Below the pieces are notes generated by a model. That model searched no databases, was not told where the DNA came from, and was given only the letters and a program-made list of their open reading frames with translations. A stretch of 64,000 nt of DNA from JBDHWG01 sp046328505 (GTDB lineage Bacteria; Chloroflexota; Anaerolineae; Epilineales; JAHCIE01). The stretch spans positions 372,001 through 436,000 of the forward strand of contig JAXLWL010000003.1 in assembly GCA_046328505.1 (NCBI GenBank). The letters are read 5' to 3'. The translations under genes were made by a program, and so were the position numbers. Position 1 is the first letter of the stretch; every line of letters begins with the position of its first letter. Positions 34,965 through 43,182 of this stretch are shown here, in pieces.

Positions 34965-35800
34965 TGCTTCGGCGCGTGGGCGAGGAAGTCGAGCACGACG
35001 CGGTTGAACTGGTTCGGATGCGCCACGTTGACCGCGCGCGCCGTCTGCGGGAACACGGTGCGCCGCGCGAAGGGGATGGCGTGGCAGATAGTGTGCGCCG
35101 TCTCCTTGACCCGCTCCGTGTCCAGGTCACCGACGACCACGAGTGTCGGGACGCGAATCTTGGACAGGCGCTCGGCGCTGGCAGGCGCCGGCGGGTGAGG
35201 CTTAGCGCCGTGCGTGCGCCGCAAGTAGTCGCGGGCAATCATCTCCCGCAAGAGATCCCGCTGCGCCGGCTGCGTCTCCGCCTTTGGCTGCGTCGGCTCT
35301 GCACCGGAGAGCCACAGCGTCGTCTCAAGATCGGCCAGGCGTTCCACGTCTTTCGCCTGCTGCGCCTGGGCGATCGCCGTGAGCTGCTTCTTCTCGGCCT
35401 CCGACACGGGCGGCTCAACCCCCGGCGCCTCGGGCGAGACAAGCACCAGCCCGCCCACCATATCCGGATGAGCGAGCGCGTAGTCCATGGCAATGGCAGC
35501 GCTAAGTCCGAGGCTGAACAGAACGGCTTTCTCGACGTCGAGCTGGCGGAGCAGGTCGTTCAGGTCGCTGACCTGAGAAAAGTTGACCGGCTCGGTCTTG
35601 CTCAACCCGTGGCCGCGGAGATCATAGCGAATCACTCGGTAATTCTGGGAAAAGGACGGTACCTGGCTGTCCCAAATGTGCAGGTCAGCCACCTGCGCCG
35701 GGATGAACACCAGGGTTTGCCCAGATCCGGCCTCTTCATAATAAAGCTGGCCGCCGACGACCGTGACGTAGCCCGATGTTGTTTGAATTTCAGTGGCCAT
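34961..35800 (-). CDS. Alpha/beta hydrolase
   Basis: 279 aa. Nucleophile elbow FSLGLSAA (near 105; GxSxA rather than GxSxG), acid in VVGDLDTE and a likely His in NVAHPNQF near the C-terminus. RYDLRGHGLS is the usual alpha/beta-hydrolase marker before the elbow. Substrate unknown; the cap region (about 140-205) is Lys/Gln-rich. ATG 35800 has GGAGG upstream, and a near-consensus promoter lies at 35857-35884. It is first in a two-gene operon with the radical SAM gene. Confidence 0.85.
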   Translation of the reverse strand: MATEIQTTSGYVTVVGGQLYYEEAGSGQTLVFIPAQVADLHIWDSQVPSFSQNYRVIRYDLRGHGLSKTEPVNFSQVSDLNDLLRQLDVEKAVLFSLGLSAAIAMDYALAHPDMVGGLVLVSPEAPGVEPPVSEAEKKQLTAIAQAQQAKDVERLADLETTLWLSGAEPTQPKAETQPAQRDLLREMIARDYLRRTHGAKPHPPAPASAERLSKIRVPTLVVVGDLDTERVKETAHTICHAIPFARRTVFPQTARAVNVAHPNQFNRVVLDFLAHAPKQ

Positions 35801-35856
35801 AGGTCTCCTCCCGGCAGCCGAATATGGCAGCCGTTCGCTAGTCGCGCCTACATTCT

Positions 35857-35884
35857 ATTATAGACCATAGGTTCGACTCGTCAA
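35857..35884 (-). promoter_or_regulatory. Sigma-70 promoter of the hydrolase/radical SAM operon
   Basis: On the minus strand TTGACG (35884-35879) and TATAAT (35862-35857) are 16 bases apart, about 57 bases before the ATG at 35800. Confidence 0.75.
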
Positions 35885-35902
35885 GAGGGGAAATCACCAC
35901 CA

Positions 35903-35998
35903 CAGCCGACCTCAGAGGCCGATATTCACGCCTGCCTGCGCTACGCCATCGCCCTCATCGCCGCCGAAGATGTGCATCTCGCGCCAACAGCCTCGTAA
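35903..35998 (+). pseudogene. Remnant of a DUF433-type antitoxin
   Basis: The only intact part is the C-terminal 31 residues with EADIHACLRYAIALIAAED, which look like the final helices of DUF433 (VapB45-like antitoxin) proteins. There is no start, no upstream domain and no toxin gene nearby. The short match makes this tentative. The gap 35999-36200 otherwise holds a repeat and no gene. Confidence 0.4.
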
Positions 35999-36025
35999 GA
36001 TAGGAGTCACGCGGCCGGGAGAGAA

Positions 36026-36092
36026 GTTGGACCACGAAAGACACGAAGAAGAATCGACGGACGTATGCCTTTCGCGTCCTTCGTGGTCCAAC
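36026..36092. repeat. Palindrome with perfect 13-bp arms
   Basis: GTTGGACCACGAA (36026-36038) pairs with TTCGTGGTCCAAC (36080-36092). Same family as 32779-32878. Confidence 0.75.
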
Positions 36093-36200
36093 GCTCGCCG
36101 TGGCAACGCGGCGCCGACAAGGCCAAGCCGACCAGCGCCGTCCGCCCCCACCCTGCCCCTCACACCGTCAGAACGTTTATCCTACATAGTTATGTCGAGT

Positions 36201-36818
36201 TCACGGCAGCGGCACCAGAAGGTTCCAATACTGACCGTCCCATCGCTCCTCTGTTTCGATGTAGGATTCGCGGCGCCCATCATACCAGCCATCATAGCCA
36301 TGTAGGGTTATGTCAATCGTGCCGTAGCTCTTGATTGTGGTCAAGCCGCAGATGGGTCTAGGGATATGGTCGATTGGCGTCCACGTTCCATTCTGCCAGT
36401 GCCAAACATCCATGCCGCAGACTGGCCCGACGCCACCCATGCCAGGATGCCGAGCAACCACCCATCCGTTCACGTCGCTGTTCATGGCGATGAGGATGGC
36501 GTCTTGTATCTGCGTTTGAGCGCGCCACGCATCCCCATCCCACCGCCATACAGTTTGCCCATCCACTCCCCACACGTCCGCAGGCCCCAATACAGATGTT
36601 GCGATCACTGGCTTGCCCGCAGGGGTCGGAGTATGGCGCCACGCATCGGGGTCTAGCGTGGCTTGTTGCCTTATCAGAGGGATATATACCACCGCCGCAT
36701 CAGTCGCTATTGGCGTTGCGTCGGCGCCAATCTTCTGGCCTGTCCCTTGCCCAACGACCAGCACCATCAACCCCACCACCGCTATACCCATGATCAGAGC
36801 CACCAGACGTGTTGCCAT
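36201..36818 (-). CDS. Hypothetical secreted or anchored protein
   Basis: 205 aa. An N-terminal membrane segment (about 5-24) is followed by VVYIPLIRQQ (about 43-52), similar to the [YF]LP.[LV] motif at the ends of other exported proteins in this window, and then a Trp-rich body with repeated (V/R)W..GD.WR units and Cys residues in VCGMD and PICGL. No family is recognised. ATG 36818 has GGAGAA upstream. Confidence 0.65.
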   Translation of the reverse strand: MATRLVALIMGIAVVGLMVLVVGQGTGQKIGADATPIATDAAVVYIPLIRQQATLDPDAWRHTPTPAGKPVIATSVLGPADVWGVDGQTVWRWDGDAWRAQTQIQDAILIAMNSDVNGWVVARHPGMGGVGPVCGMDVWHWQNGTWTPIDHIPRPICGLTTIKSYGTIDITLHGYDGWYDGRRESYIETEERWDGQYWNLLVPLP

Positions 36819-36926
36819 AACGTTCTCCTGGATGCGCGTCGGTAGTAGACGTTTGCATAATTCATATGTACTGACGGACAGGGAACGTGAAGGATACGCG
36901 GTGGCTCAGACGCGAAGTCTAGACCT

Positions 36927-37009
36927 GACATCACAAAGCCTGCCGAGGCAGGCGGGCACCGGGGCATTGTCGGTTAGCCAGCCTGCTTCGAGCAGGCTTT
37001 GTCATATCA
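36927..37009. repeat. Inverted repeat with internal hairpins
   Basis: ACAAAGCCTGC (36933-36943) pairs with GCAGGCTTTGT near 36992-37002, and each arm has its own small hairpin (GCCTGCC/GGCAGGC; GCCTGCT/AGCAGGC). It lies in the gene-free gap 36819-37488, most of which is repeat DNA. Confidence 0.6.
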
Positions 37010-37143
37010 GACACCGAATTCGATTCGGTGGCGTCGGCAGGCGTTCTAGCCCGCCGAGAGGTCCACCACGGAACACACGGAATACACGGAAAACGAGGTA
37101 AGGCACTCAAGCAGTCCGAAGGACTTTGCCCTCTCAGCGCCAG

Positions 37144-37422
37144 CGCTTCGGCCCTGTCTTTTACACACATCTCAGCGGCGCAATCGCGATCCAGGCCAAA
37201 CGACGGCGTGGCCGACACAAATACAGCGCCAAGCTGTCATTGCGAGCGCAGCGAAGCAATCCCCCGCCCTTGTGAAAGACCGTCTGAGCCGCGACAGCGT
37301 GCCTGTCATCCGTGGGGGGGCTGCTTCGTCGTCCTGTCGTCCTCCTCGCAGCGACACCGCTGGCTGTTTTCTGAAGAGTCTGCCTCGCTCAAACGTTCTG
37401 TGTAAAAGACAGGCGCTTCAGC
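37144..37422. mobile_element. MITE-like element with 15-bp terminal inverted repeats
   Basis: CCTGTCTTTTACACA (37153-37167) is perfectly inverted as TGTGTAAAAGACAGG (37399-37413). The ends are flanked by CGCTTCGGC (37144-37152) and CGCTTCAGC (37414-37422), a possible 9-bp target duplication with one mismatch. The 260-base unit encodes nothing convincing and contains a copy of the common palindrome (37233-37357). Confidence 0.5.
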
Positions 37423-37488
37423 CTGGCGTCCGCGCGGTAGCGCGGCGATTCGCGATCCTTTCGGTCTCCAATACCCTGCGGCGCGTGT

Positions 37489-38808
37489 CTATCTTTGCGC
37501 TGTGGCGGCGCTCGTCGGCGGTTGGGCGGCGGGCGCCGGGGACTTGTAGCCGACGCGCAGCAGGTAGAATAGCAGGAATCCGGCGAAGCGGAACGCTGCC
37601 GCCGCGATGAGCGCCTGCGCGAGCCCGATGCGCGCAGCCATGAACGTCGCCACCAGCGGCGCGAAGAACATCGCCATGTTATTCGTCGTCTGGTATAGGC
37701 CAACGTACGTCGCCTGGTGATCCGACGGCACCGTGCCGAGCAGCACGTCGAAGATGACCAGGTCGGTGCCCGCCAGGAAGAAGCCGGCGATGGCCGCGAA
37801 CACGATGAGCACGGCGATATTTCCCGTCAGCGCCGTCGCCAGCGGGTAGACGGCGAAGCCCGCCGTCGAGGCCAGCAGCACCGGACGGATGCCGAATCTC
37901 CGCGCCATCCTTCCCCACGAGAAGTACGCGATAATCAGGACGCCGTTGTACACCGTGTTGATGGTGCCGATGGTGGAGTCCGACAACCCCAGCGTGCGCA
38001 CCCAGTAGAGCGGCAGCAAGGGGACGGCGAAGGTCAGGCCCCAGCGGAACACAAACTGGCTGAGGATGAACTTCCCAAACAAGGGGTTGTTGCGGATCGT
38101 CGCCCAGCCGCCCGCCACGCGCTCGCGCAGCGGCACGCGCGCCGTCTTCTCATGCACGACGGGCTCCTGGTCCGGCAGCGTGATGTGGCTGGAGTAGTAC
38201 AGGCTGATAAGGCCGCCGAGCCAGGAGATGATGAATAGAATCTGGTAGTTGAGCGGGAACTGGTCGTCGGTCCGGCCGAGGAACTGGCCGGCCGCGAACA
38301 CGACCATCGCGTTGGTGAAGCCGAGCGACGACCAGCGGCGGCTCATAAGCCAGAAGCGTCTATGCGGTCCGGCAACGCCGCCCATGACGACGGTGAACGC
38401 GACGTTGACGATGGTTTGCGGTATCGTCGCCAGGGCCCAGATGATAATGATGGCGGTCGGAGCGTTATCTGTGAAGAAGAACGGCACGAGGCCGGTCAGG
38501 ACATAGGATGAGAGGACGTAGAAGCGGGCGCGGGAGTACCACGGCACGATGTTGCGCTGGCGCTCCAGGAAGCGCCCGATCGGCAGGGCGAACAGCATCC
38601 CGGTCAGCGCGGGCATGGCGGTGATGAGGCCCACCTGGAAGTCTGACGAGCCCAGGCGCACCATGAACACCGAAAGGAATGTGCCAATGCCGCTGGCGAT
38701 ACCGACGCCGATGCCGTCCACGAGCACATCGCGCGCGTTGCGCTCCTCGACGGATGTGGGGTGCGTGAACCAGCCCGGCAGACGGAGCCTGAGACGAGAC
38801 AGGGACAC
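37489..38808 (-). CDS. MFS transporter
   Basis: 439 aa, twelve predicted helices. The N-terminal half has FQVGLITAMPALTGMLFALP (helices 1-2) and the loop GRFLERQRN with the MFS-A basic motif. A central loop of about 30 charged residues (EPVVHEKTARVPLRERVAGG) separates the halves. No substrate can be assigned; it resembles uncharacterised Chloroflexota permeases. GTG 38808 is chosen because AGGAG lies six bases before it; the ATG at 38814 directly abuts AGGAG and could not be used efficiently. Confidence 0.85.
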   Translation of the reverse strand: MSLSRLRLRLPGWFTHPTSVEERNARDVLVDGIGVGIASGIGTFLSVFMVRLGSSDFQVGLITAMPALTGMLFALPIGRFLERQRNIVPWYSRARFYVLSSYVLTGLVPFFFTDNAPTAIIIIWALATIPQTIVNVAFTVVMGGVAGPHRRFWLMSRRWSSLGFTNAMVVFAAGQFLGRTDDQFPLNYQILFIISWLGGLISLYYSSHITLPDQEPVVHEKTARVPLRERVAGGWATIRNNPLFGKFILSQFVFRWGLTFAVPLLPLYWVRTLGLSDSTIGTINTVYNGVLIIAYFSWGRMARRFGIRPVLLASTAGFAVYPLATALTGNIAVLIVFAAIAGFFLAGTDLVIFDVLLGTVPSDHQATYVGLYQTTNNMAMFFAPLVATFMAARIGLAQALIAAAAFRFAGFLLFYLLRVGYKSPAPAAQPPTSAATAQR

Positions 38809-38818
38809 AGGCATCTCC

Positions 38819-38847
38819 TAAAAAAAGCTGCGGCACCAGTGCCGCAG
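38819..38847 (-). promoter_or_regulatory. 5'-UTR stem-loop of the MFS gene
   Basis: TGCGGCAC/GTGCCGCA (8 bp, 2-base loop) is followed on the minus strand by TTTTTTT and then the AGGAG of the MFS gene. It looks like an intrinsic terminator, but the predicted promoter leaves it at the very 5' end of the mRNA, so it may be an RNA-stabilising hairpin. Confidence 0.5.
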
Positions 38848-38854
38848 GCCCACG

Positions 38855-38884
38855 ATTATACCCGCCGCCCCTGTCAAAGGGCAA
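38855..38884 (-). promoter_or_regulatory. Possible promoter of the MFS gene
   Basis: On the minus strand TTGCCC and TATAAT (38860-38855) are 18 bases apart. Transcription would begin near 38848. Confidence 0.5.
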
Positions 38885-38919
38885 GAAATTCCAATTCCGA
38901 CTATACTTATAGAACAGTT

Positions 38920-41139
38920 ATGCTAACCCTGGAAGGCGCCGTCGAGCGCATTACCTATGTCAACGAGCAGAACGGCTACACCGTGGCGAAGCTGACGCCG
39001 ACCGGCAAGGATTACCTTGTCACCGTCGTCGGCAATCTCCCCAACGTGCAGCCGGGCGAGTCCGTGCGCCTCGAAGGTCTCTGGACGACGCACCCGCAGC
39101 ATGGCCGCCAGTTCGAAGCGAAGAATTGCACCGTCGAGCGCCCGGCGACCGTCGAGGGCATCCGCAAGTACCTCGGCTCCGGGCTGGTCAAGGGCATCGG
39201 GCCGGGACGCGCCGAGCGCATCGTCGAGACGTTCGGAGCTGAGACGCTGGAGGTCATCGAGCGCAACCCGGACCGCCTGGTGGAAGTGCCAGGCATCGGG
39301 CCGAAGACGGCGGCGAAGATTATGCGCGCGTGGGAGGAGCAGCGCGCCATCAAGGACGTGATGGTGTTCCTCCAGGGCCACGGCGTCTCGACCGGGCTGG
39401 CCGTCAAGATCTACAAGCAGTACCGCAACGAGGCCCTGGTCATCGTCCAGAACGACCCGTATCGCCTGGCCCGCGACGTCTACGGCATCGGCTTCCTGAC
39501 GGCGGACAAGATCGCCCGCAACATGGGCTTCGCCATCGACGACCCGCGCCGCATCGAGGCCGGCGTCGCCTACGTCCTCAACGAGTTCAGCGACCAGGGC
39601 CACGTCTTCGCCCTGCGCCCTGACCTCGTTAATCTCGCCATCGAGCGGCTGAGCAACGACGAGACGCACATCGCCCCGGCGCAGGTCGAGGCGAGCATCG
39701 ACCGCCTCGTTGAAGCGGGCGAGCTCAAGATCGAAGATGGCGACGACGGCGCGGCGGTCTATCTCCCGCCGTTCTACCAGGCCGAGGTCGGCGTGGCGCG
39801 GCGGCTGCGGCGCGCTCTCGATGCCCAGCGCGACCGGCTCGGAGGGTTTCGCGACGTCAACTGGGAGCGCGCCCTGGCCTACCTGGCCCGTGACGAGCTG
39901 GAGCTAGCGCCGCAGCAGGCCGAGGCCGTGCAGACTGCCCTCACCAGCAAGGTCGCCATTCTCACCGGCGGCCCCGGCACCGGCAAGACATACACTCTGC
40001 GCGCTATTCTCAAGCTGCTCGAGGCACGCAAGCACTCCGTTCTGCTGGCCGCGCCGACCGGCCGCGCCGCCAAGCGCATGAACGAAGCGACGGGTCATAC
40101 TGCCAAGACGCTCCACCGCCTGCTGGAGTTCAAGCCGGGGCAGTCGTTCGTGCGCGACGAGCAGAACCCGCTCGACGCCGACATGGTCATCGTGGACGAG
40201 ACCTCGATGATCGACCTGCTGCTCATGAACAGCCTGATGAAAGCAGTGGATGTCGGCAGCCACCTCCTGCTCGTGGGCGACGTGGACCAGCTCCCCTCTG
40301 TCGGCGCGGGCAACGTCCTGCGCGACCTCATCGCCTCCGAGGTTATCCCCGTTGTCCGCCTGAAGACGATCTTCCGCCAGGCCGAGGAGAGCGGAATCGT
40401 CGTCAACGCGCACCGCATCAACGACGGTCAGATGCCCGTCTTTTCGCCGACACCGAACGGCGACTTCTTCTGGGTCGAGGCCGCCGAGCCGGCGATTGCC
40501 GCCGAGCGCGTCTTGCAGGTCGTCGCGGAGCGCATCCCCAAGCGCTGGGGACTCGACCCGCTCGACGATGTCCAGGTGCTCACTCCGACTCACCGCGGCG
40601 AGGCGGGCGTGGCGATGCTCAACCAGCGACTGCAAGCCATCCTCAACCCGCCTGGCGAGGGCAAGACGGAGCGCCCCTTCGGGAGCCGCGTCTTCCGCGT
40701 CGGCGACAAGGTGCTCCAGATTCGCAACAACTACGACAAGAAGGTGTTCAACGGGGACGTGGGACGCATCGAGGCGATTGACCTGGAGGACCAGGTCGCG
40801 CGGGTGCGTTTCGATACAGAGACGGTGGAGTACGAGTTCCAGGAGCTAGATGAGTTGGTGCACGCCTTCGCCATGTCGGTGCACAAGGCACAGGGCAGCG
40901 AGTACCCTGCGGTGGTCATACCGCTGGTGACGCAACACTACATGCTCTTGCAGCGTAACCTGGTCTACACGGGAGTGACGCGGGCGAAGCAGCTCGTGGT
41001 CATGGTGGGGCAGAAGCGCGCGCTGGGCATGGCCGTCAAGAACGCCCGCCTCAGCAAGCGCAACTCGCGCCTGGCGCAACGCGTCCGCGCCCAGGACCCC
41101 GTCGACGTCACGGCGAAAGCCCTCGGCCTACGAAGATAG
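38920..41139 (+). CDS. recD2: RecD2-type ATP-dependent DNA helicase
   Basis: 739 aa, usual for RecD2, a 5'-3' superfamily 1B helicase that works without RecBC. An N-terminal OB-like domain (1-75) is followed by tandem helix-hairpin-helix segments (GLVKGIGPGRAERI, VEVPGIGPKTAAKI, ~85-130), Walker A GGPGTGKTYT (about 349-358), AAPTGRAAKRM, DExx box VDETSMID, and at the C-terminus the UvrD-C2-like AMSVHKAQGSEYP and YTGVTRAK. All helicase motifs are intact. A -10-like TATACT at 38902-38907 lies 13 bases before the ATG and no Shine-Dalgarno is seen, so a near-leaderless mRNA is likely. Confidence 0.93.
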   Translation: MLTLEGAVERITYVNEQNGYTVAKLTPTGKDYLVTVVGNLPNVQPGESVRLEGLWTTHPQHGRQFEAKNCTVERPATVEGIRKYLGSGLVKGIGPGRAERIVETFGAETLEVIERNPDRLVEVPGIGPKTAAKIMRAWEEQRAIKDVMVFLQGHGVSTGLAVKIYKQYRNEALVIVQNDPYRLARDVYGIGFLTADKIARNMGFAIDDPRRIEAGVAYVLNEFSDQGHVFALRPDLVNLAIERLSNDETHIAPAQVEASIDRLVEAGELKIEDGDDGAAVYLPPFYQAEVGVARRLRRALDAQRDRLGGFRDVNWERALAYLARDELELAPQQAEAVQTALTSKVAILTGGPGTGKTYTLRAILKLLEARKHSVLLAAPTGRAAKRMNEATGHTAKTLHRLLEFKPGQSFVRDEQNPLDADMVIVDETSMIDLLLMNSLMKAVDVGSHLLLVGDVDQLPSVGAGNVLRDLIASEVIPVVRLKTIFRQAEESGIVVNAHRINDGQMPVFSPTPNGDFFWVEAAEPAIAAERVLQVVAERIPKRWGLDPLDDVQVLTPTHRGEAGVAMLNQRLQAILNPPGEGKTERPFGSRVFRVGDKVLQIRNNYDKKVFNGDVGRIEAIDLEDQVARVRFDTETVEYEFQELDELVHAFAMSVHKAQGSEYPAVVIPLVTQHYMLLQRNLVYTGVTRAKQLVVMVGQKRALGMAVKNARLSKRNSRLAQRVRAQDPVDVTAKALGLRR

Positions 41140-41157
41140 CTCGTTGACAGGAATCCC

Positions 41158-41499
41158 ATGAAAGTTGCTAACCTCGCCGTCCGCTTCATCCTCGAACTGT
41201 GCGCCCTGGCCGCGCTCGCCTACTGGGGCTTCCAGAGCGGCGACAGCCTTCTGATGAAGCTCTTCCTCGGCATTGGCGCGCCGCTGCTCGCCGCCGCCGT
41301 CTGGGGTGCGTTCATCGCGCCTAAGGCATGGCGGCGCCTCGCCGACCCCTGGCGGCTGCTGCTGGAGCTTGTCGTCTGGCTCGCCGCCATCGCCGCCCTC
41401 GTCGCCGCCGGGCAGCCCACCCTCGCCGTCGTCTTCGCAGTAGTTCTCGTGGTCAGCACTATTCTCATGTTTGTGTGGGGACAAAGGAACGTGGCGTAG
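41158..41499 (+). CDS. YrdB family (DUF2568) membrane protein
   Basis: 113 aa with four membrane helices. The start (NLAVRFILELCALAALAYWG) and the central WGAFIAPKAWRRLADPWRL are typical of DUF2568/YrdB proteins, whose function is unknown. It begins 18 bases after recD2 and is probably read through from it. Confidence 0.8.
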   Translation: MKVANLAVRFILELCALAALAYWGFQSGDSLLMKLFLGIGAPLLAAAVWGAFIAPKAWRRLADPWRLLLELVVWLAAIAALVAAGQPTLAVVFAVVLVVSTILMFVWGQRNVA

Positions 41500-41543
41500 G
41501 GGTATGATGATGACTCAGGGCAGTGCAAGAGCCTGCAAGAGGT

Positions 41544-41742
41544 TCGACCACGGAACACACGGAATACACAGAAGGATGGGAGCAAGGAATGCTCCGCTCC
41601 TCAGGTTGTAGATTGCGCTGTCACTGCGAGGAGCGCGCCCGCGCGACGAAGCAGTCTCCCGCTAGGTGCAAGTCACACTGTCGGTGCTTAGGCCGCCTGA
41701 ACAAGGGCGGGAGATTGCTTCGCTGACGCTCGCAATGACAGC
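41544..41742. repeat. Repeats in the 41500-41902 gap
   Basis: A CCACGGAACACACGGAATAC half-copy near 41548 is followed by a full palindrome (41619-41742) with ends CTGTCACTGCGAG and CTCGCAATGACAG. No gene is supported in the remaining bases to 41902. Confidence 0.7.
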
Positions 41743-41902
41743 CAGGCCGTGTTCTGGTGTTGGCGCATATCGTCACACGACTCTGTTGCGCGGCAGAAGG
41801 CCCGTGGCGCGAGAATCAGTTCTTGAATGACGATGACTAAGACACAACGGAGGATAGAAGCGACTCGCCGGAGCCTCATTGACCTCCGTGGCAGCCCCTA
41901 TA

Positions 41903-43168
41903 TCACCCAACGGGCGTTGAGGTTCCCTCGCGCAAATCCGGCGGAACCGTCTCGGCGTCCAGGCGCTGGAGCAGCCGCCACGCCCACTCGTGTGTCCGCG
42001 CCAGCGTCTCGCAATCGAGCTTATCGAACGTATCGCTCAGCTGATGCCAGTGCACGTTGGCCGCTAGATCCGCCGCGCTGTCGGCCGGCCGCGCATCCAG
42101 GACGATGCCCCGGTAGCCGCGGGTGATCACCGGCCACATGTCGGTGTAGGCCCCGCCCGTGTGGTCCGGCCCCAGAAGCCCCTCGTCGGCGAGCCGCGCC
42201 GCGCGCAGCAAGCCTGGCGTGTAGCGCACGCGCCGCAGCAGGCCCTCGGTCAGGTTCAGCGTCGGCTCGCCTACCCCCACCATGTCGAAATCGATATAGT
42301 CCGCATCCCACATCTCGCGGCCATACCGGTCCAGGAAAGCGGCCATGCCCTGCGCCCCTACCTCTTCGCAGCCTGTGTTGAGCACCCACACCTGGGTATG
42401 GCGAAGCGGCTCGCGCGCCAGGCGCTCGCCCAGCGCCAGCACCGTCGCCGCGCCTGACGCGTTATCGTTGGCGCCCGGACTGTGGGGCGTCCGGTCGGCG
42501 TACAGCAGCATCCCCAGCGCCCACGCCTGGAAGAGGGCAGCCGGGATAGCCAGCCATCCAGGGCGTCGGCAGCCGGTGCGCGCGAAGTGCCCGTATAACG
42601 CCGCACCGCCGACCAGGCTGGCGAGCGCGCCGACGAGGCTCAACGACAGGACGCGCAGCCAACGCGCGCTGCTGTAGAAGATTGGCGTGCGGTGGGTGTC
42701 GAGGTGGCCGACCAGAACGACGTGGTGGCGAACCTCGGCGGTCGGCTGTGATACGGCAACCACGTTCTGGGAGGCGCCGTGGGGCGACAGGCGCCGCGCC
42801 CAGTTGTCCCGCAGCGTCGCCTCGCGGTAGAAGGCCGACGCGCCGAGAAGGCTCAACACCGCCGCGAACAAAGACCGCATTCGCCCACCGCGCCAGCCAA
42901 CGATGGCCGCCAGCAGCCCCGCCGCCACCGCCCAGGCATACGGGCGGTAACTCGAGCAGCTCGCTGGGAAGTCCTGTATGTGGGGCGTGTCCAGCCCGGC
43001 GTCGCGCATGACTCGTTCGGCATACTGCGCCGCGCGCCACTCGCCCTCGCCGGCCGAGGGACGTGGGCCGATATCCACGGACAGCGAGCGCGCGTGCGCG
43101 TAGGCGCGCTCCGCCCAGTGGCGGCTTTCGGGACTGACTCCGGGATGCAAGGGTGAAGGCGTGGACAT
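41903..43168 (-). CDS. M28 family zinc peptidase with internal membrane helices
   Basis: 421 aa. M28 ligands appear in order: GHLDTH (His), GANDNASGA (bridging Asp), GCEEVGAQG (general base and ligand Glu), DFDMVG (Asp) and HWHQLSDTFD (final His). Two hydrophobic stretches, after residue 85 (AWAVAAGLLAAIVGW) and near 180-240, are inserted within the peptidase domain, so it appears membrane-embedded. Likely an aminopeptidase; substrate unknown. ATG 43168 is 15 bases after the upstream stop, with no clear ribosome site, suggesting coupling to the cohesin-like gene. Confidence 0.82.
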   Translation of the reverse strand: MSTPSPLHPGVSPESRHWAERAYAHARSLSVDIGPRPSAGEGEWRAAQYAERVMRDAGLDTPHIQDFPASCSSYRPYAWAVAAGLLAAIVGWRGGRMRSLFAAVLSLLGASAFYREATLRDNWARRLSPHGASQNVVAVSQPTAEVRHHVVLVGHLDTHRTPIFYSSARWLRVLSLSLVGALASLVGGAALYGHFARTGCRRPGWLAIPAALFQAWALGMLLYADRTPHSPGANDNASGAATVLALGERLAREPLRHTQVWVLNTGCEEVGAQGMAAFLDRYGREMWDADYIDFDMVGVGEPTLNLTEGLLRRVRYTPGLLRAARLADEGLLGPDHTGGAYTDMWPVITRGYRGIVLDARPADSAADLAANVHWHQLSDTFDKLDCETLARTHEWAWRLLQRLDAETVPPDLREGTSTPVG

Positions 43169-43182
43169 ATGCGGCGCTGTCG

